DNA of 64,000 bases from Paraburkholderia youngii (GTDB lineage: Bacteria > Pseudomonadota > Gammaproteobacteria > Burkholderiales > Burkholderiaceae). Location: positions 3,899,165 through 3,963,164 of the forward strand of contig NZ_JAALDK010000001.1 of NCBI RefSeq assembly GCF_013366925.1. The letters are read 5' to 3'. The notes below the pieces were generated by a model, which was given only the letters and a program-made list of their open reading frames with translations, did no database searches and was not told the DNA's origin. Made by a program: the position numbers and the translations under genes. Shown here one piece after another: positions 1-6,800 of the stretch (position 1 is the first letter of the stretch; each line of letters opens with the position of its first letter).

Positions 1-571
1 GCTGCTATCGGCCAGTGCCGGTAATGAAGCGGTGCCGACCGGGCTGCTGCACGGTGTCACGCCGGTGCATGCCAGCGGCACGACCGCGCAGGCGCTTGCC
101 GCCGACGTGCGCGCACTGCTCGCGGACTTCACGGGCAACCTTGCGCGCTGCATCTGGATCGCGAACGCTGGCGACGCCGTTGCGCTGGCGTTGCTCGATG
201 TCACCTTCACGGCCGACGTGCGCGCGACGGGCGGCACGCTCGCAGGCCTGCCACTGGTTGCGAGCCCCGCCGCGCCGGCCGGGTCGCTGGTGTTGCTTGA
301 TTCGTCAGCGCTGGTCGTCGCGAGCGATCCGCTGACCGTGGATGTGGCGAGCGAGGCGGCGCTTGACGTGGCGGACAGCGCGGGCGCCACGGGCACGCTG
401 GCGCTCTGGCAGGTCAACATGTCGTGCGTGCTGCTCGAACGGCGGATCAACTGGATGCTCGCGCAGGCAGGCGGCGTCGCCGTGATTGACAACCTGTTTG
501 CATCGCCGCCCGATGCTGCAGGCGCAACCGAAGTGGCGCGGCACGGCCGCAGGAGCGCACAGCATGAGTGA
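1..571 (+). CDS. Phage major capsid protein, HK97 family (C-terminal part only)
   Basis: The reading frame is open from base 2 at the window edge, so the start lies outside. The visible ~189 residues are Ala/Val-rich beta-type sequence ending in a segment (NMSCVLLERRINWMLAQAGG then VAVIDNLF) that matches the usual end of HK97-fold capsids, where a conserved Arg-rich strand precedes an aliphatic tail. The protein would form the icosahedral head shell. Its stop overlaps the start of the prohead protease by 8 bases. The family call rests on this C-terminal pattern and on the protease next door. The order capsid then protease is the reverse of the usual order. Confidence 0.7.
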   Translation, partial: LLSASAGNEAVPTGLLHGVTPVHASGTTAQALAADVRALLADFTGNLARCIWIANAGDAVALALLDVTFTADVRATGGTLAGLPLVASPAAPAGSLVLLDSSALVVASDPLTVDVASEAALDVADSAGATGTLALWQVNMSCVLLERRINWMLAQAGGVAVIDNLFASPPDAAGATEVARHGRRSAQHE

Positions 572-1205
572 CAATCTTCACGATGCGCTCGCGACGATGC
601 GCACCGGTCCGGACGCGGCGCACCAACAGCAGCCCGCCAAGCGCGAACGCCTCCAGTACGCGACCGCACTGCTGTCGCGTGGGGTCGACATTGACGAGGA
701 CGAACGCATCATTGAAGGCGTCGCGACATCGGGCAGTGTCGACAGCTACGGCGACATTGTGCAACCGGGAGGCGCTGAATACACGCTGCCAGTCCCGCTA
801 TTATTTTCGCACCACGCCGACGCGCCGGTCGGCGCCGTGATCGCCGCACAACGGGATGACTCCTGCATTCGTTTTCGCGCCCAGATTGCCCGCATCAACA
901 CACCCGGCACGCTGCAGGATCGCTGCAACGAGGCATGGGAGTCAGTCAAGGCGCAGCTGGTGCGCGCGGTTTCAATCGGTTTTATCTCGTTGCAGTCGCA
1001 ACCAATTGCAGGCGGTGGACGGCGGCACGTGAAATGGCGATGGTGCGAGCTTTCGTTGGTCGTGCTTCCGGCAAATCTGGACGCGACCATCCAGTCCGTG
1101 CGTCAGCTTGACGAGCCGGAGTTCGTCACGCGCTTTCTTGCTGAAGCCCGCGCGGTCCGTCCGCTCGTGCGTCGTGCACCCGCGCGCGTCGTGAAGCTCC
1201 GGTGA
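564..1205 (+). CDS. Prohead protease, HK97 family (peptidase U35/S78)
   Basis: A 213-residue protein. Head maturation proteases cut scaffold or capsid N-termini during phage assembly. Two family signatures are visible: a His motif (FSHHADAPVG, His83/84) and a Ser motif (RAVSIGF, Ser137), the expected catalytic pair. The N-terminal fold-forming stretch (IIEGVATSGSVDSYGDIV) is also typical. I start it at ATG 564, which has AGGAG at 551-555, although the frame is open upstream. It overlaps the capsid stop by 8 bases, suggesting coupled translation. The C-terminus is Arg-rich. No portal, terminase or tail gene follows, so this end of the phage region looks like a remnant. Confidence 0.8.
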   Translation: MSDNLHDALATMRTGPDAAHQQQPAKRERLQYATALLSRGVDIDEDERIIEGVATSGSVDSYGDIVQPGGAEYTLPVPLLFSHHADAPVGAVIAAQRDDSCIRFRAQIARINTPGTLQDRCNEAWESVKAQLVRAVSIGFISLQSQPIAGGGRRHVKWRWCELSLVVLPANLDATIQSVRQLDEPEFVTRFLAEARAVRPLVRRAPARVVKLR

Positions 1206-1525
1206 CAGTTCAGGACCTGCAGCCGGAGCCGCTGGGTGCGTCGGCCGGTCGGCGGCTCCGGTCCACGCCCGGCGCGCGCAGCGGGTGCGGGAGCACTGCG
1301 CGCACGAACACGACCGGGCGGCCCGGCACCGGGGGGGCTTCCCCGAAAAAAAACCGGGAGCCTCCGACATCCCCCTATAGATCCATCACGTCGCAAATTG
1401 CGATCAGGGGGGCGCGACCCGCCGCCGACCCCGGGCCGACCGCGCGCCGACCCGCATCGACGACACCGCGACGCGCGACGATCGATCTGGATGACCGGCT
1501 GTTCCTGTATGCCGCGCTGGCGTAA
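1202..1525 (+). CDS. Possible small phage-region protein, unrecognised
   Basis: A 107-residue frame opens at GTG 1202, which overlaps the TGA of the prohead protease (GTGA), an arrangement common in phage operons. The last ~20 residues (ATIDLDDRLFLYAALA) look like normal protein with good codon use. The middle is Pro/Arg/Thr-rich and low in complexity, crossing a run of G and a run of A at about 1328-1350. It may be a decayed gene or a chance frame. I recognise no family. Confidence 0.25.
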   Translation: MTVQDLQPEPLGASAGRRLRSTPGARSGCGSTARTNTTGRPGTGGASPKKNREPPTSPYRSITSQIAIRGARPAADPGPTARRPASTTPRRATIDLDDRLFLYAALA

Positions 1526-1557
1526 GCTCCTAGCGCGGTCTTTTTTTGGGGGCAGCG

Positions 1558-1827
1558 ATGACAACAGGGCAACCGCAGGTCGTCTGGCTCACGCGTGGCG
1601 CTAAGGAGCAGTTGCTGGCCTACGCACGCGCGCGGAATCTGTCGCCGGAGGAACTCGGCGGTGACATGATCCTTGCAGAATTGAGACGCCGCCGCGCGCC
1701 GCCCGTCGCGCTGCCGCCGCTCGATCAGCCAACGTCGAATCAGCATCGGCTTTCGACGCTTGTCGCTGGTCTGGAGGCGCAGTTCGGCGTCGGCCCGATG
1801 CGCCAACTTCTCAGGAAAGGCGACTAG
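1558..1827 (+). CDS. Small basic protein, ribbon-helix-helix-like N-terminus
   Basis: An 89-residue protein starting at ATG 1558; a G-run at 1548-1552 may serve as ribosome binding site. A TTG 12 bases upstream in frame is a weaker start. Residues about 7-43 follow the pattern beta-strand (VVWLT), helix (AKEQLLAYARARN), turn (LSPEE), helix (LGGDMILAELRRRR), as in MetJ/Arc-type DNA-binding proteins and many antitoxins; this is a pattern match by eye. It ends 11 bases before the HEPN gene and has the same orientation, so the two are probably cotranscribed. It could equally be a leftover phage gene. Confidence 0.5.
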   Translation: MTTGQPQVVWLTRGAKEQLLAYARARNLSPEELGGDMILAELRRRRAPPVALPPLDQPTSNQHRLSTLVAGLEAQFGVGPMRQLLRKGD

Positions 1828-1838
1828 TCCGTGACCAT

Positions 1839-2444
1839 ATGACCGCAAGTAACTTCGATCCACATGGACGTGACCTCAATGCGGGGTACTTCTTCAAGCA
1901 ATCTGCCGAAGACTATGCGGCGGCAAGGTGTTGCCTGTTGAACGGTCTCTTCCCCGGCTTCGTGATGGCAGAGCAAGCCGTCGAGAAGCTAATTAAAGCG
2001 TTCATCTTGTTTATGGACCCGGGCTTTAAGCCCAAGGGAAAGAAAGGACACGACCTTGCGCGCCTGATAGAGGTCTTGCACTCCCACTACGGGCACATCT
2101 CGCTCGCACCGTATGAAAAGACGATCGAGCTCCTGCAGTCGAGCTATGACGGACGCTATCCAGACTCGGGATCGGATTCGCTGGCCCATATGACGTCACA
2201 ACTACACGACGTGGACGAGTTGTACGTCTACCTGCTGGATCAATCTCCGATCACTGGCGAACTTCGATACAAGATTGGGGCATGGCCGTACCTATATGCC
2301 GCGTACTTCGGGATGACGAACATGCCCGATCCGAAGTGGATGATGCTCAATAATCTCGCGGCTATACGCCTGCTAACGCAGCGGCCAATTCCAGCCAATA
2401 TTCAGCGCTGGAAGGACGCTCATGACAGGACCGGCAGTGCCTGA
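1839..2444 (+). CDS. HEPN-domain protein
   Basis: A 201-residue protein. Residues ~14-85 carry the HEPN pattern: Ser/Ala-x-x-DY..A (SAEDYAAARCCLLNG), then AEQAVEKLIKAFIL and a GHDLARLIEVL helix. HEPN proteins are helical bundles that often act as RNases in toxin-antitoxin and abortive infection systems, or as nucleotide-binding partners. The catalytic Rx4-6H motif is not at the usual place; one RWKDAH sits at the extreme C-terminus, so RNase activity is uncertain. No nucleotidyltransferase (MNT) partner is adjacent. Base composition is less GC-rich than the core genes around it, consistent with transfer. There is no clear ribosome binding site, so translation may be coupled to the upstream small gene. 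Confidence 0.75.
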   Translation: MTASNFDPHGRDLNAGYFFKQSAEDYAAARCCLLNGLFPGFVMAEQAVEKLIKAFILFMDPGFKPKGKKGHDLARLIEVLHSHYGHISLAPYEKTIELLQSSYDGRYPDSGSDSLAHMTSQLHDVDELYVYLLDQSPITGELRYKIGAWPYLYAAYFGMTNMPDPKWMMLNNLAAIRLLTQRPIPANIQRWKDAHDRTGSA

Positions 2445-2547
2445 AACGCGAAGGTCTGAATGTGTGCCGAGGTCAGCAAGGGCGGGCTTGTCGATCAATG
2501 TCGTACCGTTCGACTTCGATTTCCGAACGCGTCCTGATCCTCGCCGT

Positions 2548-2913
2548 TCAGCGTCGCTTGCCGGTGCCGGGGCCGCCAGCCTGCCCACTAGTCCATACCG
2601 ACCTTGGCTCGCTCGCCTCGACGACATACTCGACCCGAACGTGTTGGCCGTGCTCACGGCGAATCTGTTCGAGAAACAGTTCCTGTTTGGTCTTGAGAGC
2701 GCCGTGTTCATTGAGGAGACCCTTGGCCCTCAGCGCTACCGTTTTTTCAATCCGGGCTATTGCCTGCTCCTGCCTTAAGCACTGTCTCTGAAGTCTCTTG
2801 ATAGTGTCCTGTTGTGTGGCTGGATCGCACTTCTGGATATGACTACGCAACGTTGTTACATGGCGCTTGATGCGCTCCAGTCGCTCTTCTTTTGTCAGCC
2901 TGACCTTACCCAT
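2548..2913 (-). CDS. Hypothetical charged, coiled-coil-like protein
   Basis: A 121-residue protein rich in Lys, Arg, Glu and Gln, convergent with the HEPN gene. Residues ~1-85 are predicted helical with heptad-like spacing (ERLERIKRHVTTLRSHIQKC and QEQAIARIEKTVALRAKGLL), followed by a Gly/Pro-rich tail. GGGGTGA upstream of the ATG may be its ribosome binding site. I recognise no family. The opposite strand also has an open frame from 2422 to 2778, but its protein looks unnatural, so I prefer this strand. Moderate GC agrees with the accessory nature of this stretch. Confidence 0.5.
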   Translation of the reverse strand: MGKVRLTKEERLERIKRHVTTLRSHIQKCDPATQQDTIKRLQRQCLRQEQAIARIEKTVALRAKGLLNEHGALKTKQELFLEQIRREHGQHVRVEYVVEASEPRSVWTSGQAGGPGTGKRR

Positions 2914-3419
2914 CGTTCACCCCGTCGATTGATACGGCGTCCAGTCAAAGTCCGGCTTCCCGAAGTCATCAGATTTAGGATCCGGGTTCTAGCCGAGACG
3001 ACATGTTAGATCAACTTCGTAAGAAAGCTCGGAATGCAGAAGCGTGACCCCGCGCGCTGCGATTCGTCCAGATGAACGCGTCCTGATCCTCCCCGAAAGT
3101 CACTCGCATACGCCCGAGAACGGGCGTAGCGCCGTTCGCGCCGGGTCGCCCGTGTGCTCGTGACGGGCGCGGGCACGAGCGGCGTGTGCGAATTTTAAAA
3201 AATTGCGGGAGTTCTGCCTGCAGGCGAATTCAGGACGGGGGTAGAGACGGGGGTCGGGCCCGGGGAATTTCCCTGAAAACCCCGTCAGACAAGGGGTTCA
3301 GCGGGATGCGTCGCTTCGCAGCAGCAAAGAAAGTAGGTGCCGCCCCGCACAGGGGCAACGCTAATAGACCGACAAGCCAGCAAGCAAAGGCCAACACCGC
3401 AAAGAACACCACCCGCGCC
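2914..3419. other. Accessory intergenic region with partial repeat
   Basis: About 500 bases without a convincing gene. It includes GC-rich inverted stretches near 3115-3180 (gggcgtagcgccg, cgggcgcgggcacgagcgg) and a one-sided copy of the intergenic repeat family that recurs at 9.2-9.8 kb (see 3324-3397). The reading frames crossing it owe their apparent membrane-protein look to that repeat. Confidence 0.5.
3324..3397. repeat. Truncated copy of the GCAAAGAAAGTAGG intergenic repeat
   Basis: The half-site GCAAAGAAAGTAGG is at 3324-3337, followed by a ~60-base tail (TGCCGCCCCGCACAGGGGCA, then ACGCTAATAGACCGAC). This matches the right arm at 9727-9797 and the reverse complement of 9233-9303. The left arm of the small hairpin (CCTACTTTCTTTGC) is missing here, so this copy is incomplete. 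Confidence 0.85.
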
Positions 3420-3686
3420 TTAGACCCGCATCCGTCTCCACGTAAAAAAGCCCACGGCAACTACGACAACCGCAACACCGTCGACGACGCTCAGCACTGG
3501 CAAAGGATCAGTCCACTTGTCCATGTTCGTCGTACGCGAATAGTAGGGCTCGCCGTTTCCATACGCTTCGTTAAGGTTGACCACGTTGAACGCGACGACA
3601 GCAACGCCAATGGCAATGGCAATGGCAATGGCAATGGCAAGTAAAACTACGCCAGCGAAAACACGGACAAATCTGGTTTTCCGCAT
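3420..3686 (-). CDS. Small two-helix inner membrane protein with Ala-Ile repeat
   Basis: An 88-residue protein. Its N-terminal helix (residues ~9-33) contains five consecutive Ala-Ile pairs. A polar loop with conserved-looking sequence follows (NVVNLNEAYGNGEPYYSRTT, then NMDKWTDPLP), then a second helix (VVDGVAVVVVAVGFFTW) and a basic tail (RRMRV). The Ala-Ile pairs are encoded by a perfect hexanucleotide tandem repeat at 3609-3638. The function is unknown; the ordered loop and basic ends argue for a real gene. It stands alone beside a truncated intergenic repeat. Confidence 0.6.
   Translation of the reverse strand: MRKTRFVRVFAGVVLLAIAIAIAIAIGVAVVAFNVVNLNEAYGNGEPYYSRTTNMDKWTDPLPVLSVVDGVAVVVVAVGFFTWRRMRV
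3609..3638. repeat. Hexanucleotide tandem repeat (AATGGC)5
   Basis: Five perfect copies of AATGGC lie in frame inside the membrane protein gene, read as GCCATT (Ala-Ile) on the minus strand. Gain or loss of a unit would change the length of the first membrane helix by two residues without shifting the frame. Confidence 0.9.
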
Positions 3687-4088
3687 GTCAGTACCTGACC
3701 GTTAGTGGAATGAAGCAATCCGGCGACGGCGTCGCCGCCTCCTTCAGGTCGCGCACGACACCTGAGACCTCGCGCAGGCCGGAACACGCGGACTACCACG
3801 CTCGGAAGCGTATCGATTGGGCAAGCAAACCTCCATGTTTGGGTAAAAGCGATGTGCCACGTTGGCCGTCTCCACCCTACCTGGCATCGAGAAACCTGGA
3901 TATGGGCGACGGATGAATCTGAGGAACAACGATTTTTTCCTGTTGCTCTTCGCCCTTGCGGCGAACCAGCTTGCTCACCCTCCCGCCCGTAGCTATGCTT
4001 GTGCGGATAACCCGCGCCGCGTCGGGCGCGCAAATTGCACGGCCGTTTCATGCCCCCGTCCACTCCCGCCGCACGAGGATCGCCGCCG
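3687..4088. other. Intergenic region upstream of prpE
   Basis: About 400 bases between the divergent membrane protein gene and prpE. I see no convincing gene; the short frames here have unnatural composition. It probably holds the promoters of both flanking genes, but I cannot place -35/-10 boxes confidently. GAGGAT at 4075-4080 is a likely ribosome binding site for prpE. Confidence 0.4.
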
Positions 4089-5993
4089 ATGACCCGCTAC
4101 CGCGATTTCCACCGCCGCTCGATCGAACACCCCGAAGCCTTCTGGCGCGAAGAAGCCCAGCGCATTCACTGGCACACGCCATTCGGCACCGTGCTCGACC
4201 GCTCGAAGCCGCCATTTGCGCGCTGGTTCGTCGGCGGCCGCACGAACCTCTGTCATAACGCGGTCGACCGCCATCTGGCCGAGCGCGCACAGCAAAACGC
4301 GCTGGTCTACGTATCGACCGAAACCGGCATCGAGCGCCAGTACACTTACGCCGAGCTGTACGCCGAGATCAACCGCATGGCCGCGGTCATGCGTTCGCTG
4401 GGCGCGAAGCGCGGCGACGTCGTGCTGATCTATCTGCCGATGATCCCCGAGGCGCTGTTCGCGATGCTCGCCTGCGCGCGGCTAGGCGCGATCCACTCGG
4501 TCGTGTTCGGCGGCTTCGCGGCGCCGAACCTCGCCGCGCGTATCGACGACGCCAAGCCGGTGCTGATCGTGACCGCCGACGCCGGCGCGCGCGGCGGCAA
4601 AGTGGTCGACTACACGCCGCTCGTCGACGAAGCGCTCTCGCGCGCGAAGCACAAGACGCCGCACGTGCTGCTGATCGACCGGCAGCTCGCGCCCGAGCGC
4701 CTGAATGCGCCCTACCTCGTCGCCTACGAGCCGCTGCGCGAACAGTTCTTCGACGCCCACGTCCCGTGCGAATGGCTCGAATCGAACGAGCCGTCGTACG
4801 TGCTATACACGTCGGGCACGACCGGCAAGCCGAAGGGCGTGCAGCGCGATGTCGGCGGCTATGCGGTCGCGCTCGCGGCATCGATGGAATACATCTTCGA
4901 GGGAAAGGCCGGCGACACGATGTTCACCGCGTCCGACGTCGGCTGGGTGGTCGGCCACAGCTACATCGTGTACGCGCCGCTGATCGCGGGGCTCACCACG
5001 GTGATGTACGAAGGCACGCCGATTCGCCCGGACGGCGGCATCTGGTGGCGCCTCGTCGAACAGCACAAGATCAACCTGATGTTCACCGCGCCGACCGCGA
5101 TACGCGTGCTGAAGAAGCAGGACCCGGCGCTGATGAAGGCAGCCGATCTGTCGAGCCTGCGCACGCTGTTTCTCGCCGGCGAACCGCTCGACGAACCGAC
5201 CGCCGAATGGATCTCGACCGCGCTGAACAAGCCGGTGATAGACAACTACTGGCAGACCGAAACCGGCTGGCCGATGCTCGCGATTCCGCGTGGCATCGAG
5301 GTACTGCCGACCAAGCTCGGCTCGCCGGGCGTGCCGTCGGTCGGCTATAGCCTGACCGTGCGAGACGAGTTGACCGGCGAGCCCTGTGCGCCCGGCGAGA
5401 AAGGCGTGCTGACGCTCGACTATCCGCTGCCGCCGGGCTGCATGTCGACGGTGTGGGGCGACGACAAGCGCTTCGTCGGCACCTACTGGTCGAGCGTGCC
5501 GAATCAGCAGGTCTATTCGACGTTCGACTGGGGCGTGCAGGACGAAGACGGCTATGTGACGATCCTCGGCCGCACCGACGATGTGATCAACGTCGCGGGC
5601 CATCGGCTCGGCACGCGCGAGATCGAGGAGGCGCTGTCGAGCCACGCAGCCGTCGCGGAAGTCGCGGTGGTCGGCGTGACCGATCCGGTCAAGGGTCAAG
5701 CGGCGATGGCCTTCGTCGTGCTGCGCGGCGCGCAAAGTGAAGGCGACCCGAGTGAGCGCGCGCGGCTGGCGGCCGAGCTGACGATGACGGTCGACCGCCA
5801 GCTCGGTTCGATTGCGCGGCCCGCACGCGTGGTGATGGTATCGATGCTGCCGAAGACGCGTTCCGGCAAGCTATTGCGCCGCGCTATCGCGGCGCTCGCC
5901 GAGGGACGCGAGCCGGGCGATCTGCCAACGATCGAAGATCCGGCCGCGCTACAGCAGGTGCGCGACGCGCTCGGCGACGGCGCGAAGAAATAA
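4089..5993 (+). CDS. prpE: Propionate--CoA ligase
   Basis: A 634-residue acetyl/propionyl-CoA synthetase-type adenylating enzyme that makes propionyl-CoA from propionate, ATP and CoA. The phosphate-binding loop SGTTGKPKG starts at Ser242; NYWQTETGWP and GRTDDVINVAGHRLGTREIE are the A5 and A8 motifs; Lys594 in RSGKLLRR is the catalytic and acetylatable lysine. The TxxDxGW segment (TASDVGWVVGHSYIVYAP) is typical of this subfamily. I start at ATG 4089, which follows GAGGAT and gives the family N-terminus (MTRYRDFHRRSIEHPEAFW), rather than the longer frame from 4035. It converges with the nucleosidase gene 12 bases away. No prpB/C/D genes are in the window. Confidence 0.88.
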   Translation: MTRYRDFHRRSIEHPEAFWREEAQRIHWHTPFGTVLDRSKPPFARWFVGGRTNLCHNAVDRHLAERAQQNALVYVSTETGIERQYTYAELYAEINRMAAVMRSLGAKRGDVVLIYLPMIPEALFAMLACARLGAIHSVVFGGFAAPNLAARIDDAKPVLIVTADAGARGGKVVDYTPLVDEALSRAKHKTPHVLLIDRQLAPERLNAPYLVAYEPLREQFFDAHVPCEWLESNEPSYVLYTSGTTGKPKGVQRDVGGYAVALAASMEYIFEGKAGDTMFTASDVGWVVGHSYIVYAPLIAGLTTVMYEGTPIRPDGGIWWRLVEQHKINLMFTAPTAIRVLKKQDPALMKAADLSSLRTLFLAGEPLDEPTAEWISTALNKPVIDNYWQTETGWPMLAIPRGIEVLPTKLGSPGVPSVGYSLTVRDELTGEPCAPGEKGVLTLDYPLPPGCMSTVWGDDKRFVGTYWSSVPNQQVYSTFDWGVQDEDGYVTILGRTDDVINVAGHRLGTREIEEALSSHAAVAEVAVVGVTDPVKGQAAMAFVVLRGAQSEGDPSERARLAAELTMTVDRQLGSIARPARVVMVSMLPKTRSGKLLRRAIAALAEGREPGDLPTIEDPAALQQVRDALGDGAKK

Positions 5994-6005
5994 ACCAGCG
6001 GGCGC

Positions 6006-6800
6006 TCAGCCCGCGGCGTGGCGCGTGCCCAGAAAGCGCGCGAGGATCGCGTTCGAATACGTGCCCGCGATGCCGGTCAGGAACGACATGAACGATCCGG
6101 GCGCGTGGTCGTCGGCGGTATCGGAGATCGTGCGCACGACCGCGCACAGCACGCCGTACTCGTAGCAGACTTGCGCGATCGCCGCGCCCTCCATCTCGAC
6201 CGCGAGCGCGTCGGGCAGCGCGTTGCGCAGCGCCGCGACGGCCGCCGCGCTCGCGACGAACTGATCGCCGCTGACGATCAAGCCGCGATGCACACGCGGC
6301 TCGCGCGTGCCGAACCGGGCCGCGCATGCCGCGCCCTCTTCGGCGACGAACTGCTCACATGCGAGCGTGAGACGATCGGCGAGCGCCGCGTCGGCGGCAA
6401 AGCGCGACATGCCGAGCAGCGGCACCTCGAAGCGCGGAAACAGCGGCGACGCGTCGACATCGTGCTGCATCAGCGTGCTCGCGACGACGATATCGCCGAC
6501 ATGCACATCGACGCCGACCCCACCCGCGACACCGGTGAACACAACGGCTTCGACATCGAACGCGTGAATCAGCGCGCTGACCGTCGCGGCCGCCGCGACC
6601 TTGCCGACGCGCGCGAGCGTGACGACACACGGCGTGCCGTGCACGGTGCCGACGTGGTAGTCACGCTGGCCGTACTTGACCGTGCGCACGCCGGACTCGG
6701 CGCGCATCGCTTCGATCAGGTCGCCGAGTTCCTGCGGCAACGCGGCCAGAATGCCGAGGGGACGCCGTGCACCGTGGCTGACGTTCAAGGGCTTGCTCAT
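6006..6800 (-). CDS. 5'-methylthioadenosine/S-adenosylhomocysteine nucleosidase
   Basis: A 264-residue cytoplasmic nucleoside phosphorylase-fold protein. MTA/SAH nucleosidases remove adenine from methylthioadenosine and S-adenosylhomocysteine, clearing by-products of SAM use. Visible motifs are GILAALPQELGDL at the N-terminus, FTGVAGGV, the substrate-binding VEMEGAAIAQVC with its Glu residues, and RTISDTADDHA with the catalytic Asp. It is slightly longer than E. coli MtnN (~230 residues), because of an N-terminal leader and internal segments. Its ATG overlaps the uvrD stop by 4 bases, so the two are cotranscribed, uvrD first. Confidence 0.8.
   Translation of the reverse strand: MSKPLNVSHGARRPLGILAALPQELGDLIEAMRAESGVRTVKYGQRDYHVGTVHGTPCVVTLARVGKVAAAATVSALIHAFDVEAVVFTGVAGGVGVDVHVGDIVVASTLMQHDVDASPLFPRFEVPLLGMSRFAADAALADRLTLACEQFVAEEGAACAARFGTREPRVHRGLIVSGDQFVASAAAVAALRNALPDALAVEMEGAAIAQVCYEYGVLCAVVRTISDTADDHAPGSFMSFLTGIAGTYSNAILARFLGTRHAAG

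Noticed and set aside
2422..2778. 118-residue frame on the plus strand after the HEPN gene
   Set aside because: It overlaps the better coiled-coil gene on the opposite strand and its composition looks unnatural.
3230..3460. Small membrane-like protein frame (minus strand)
   Set aside because: Its sequence is encoded by the intergenic repeat, and the same peptide appears from the unrelated copies at 9.2-9.8 kb.
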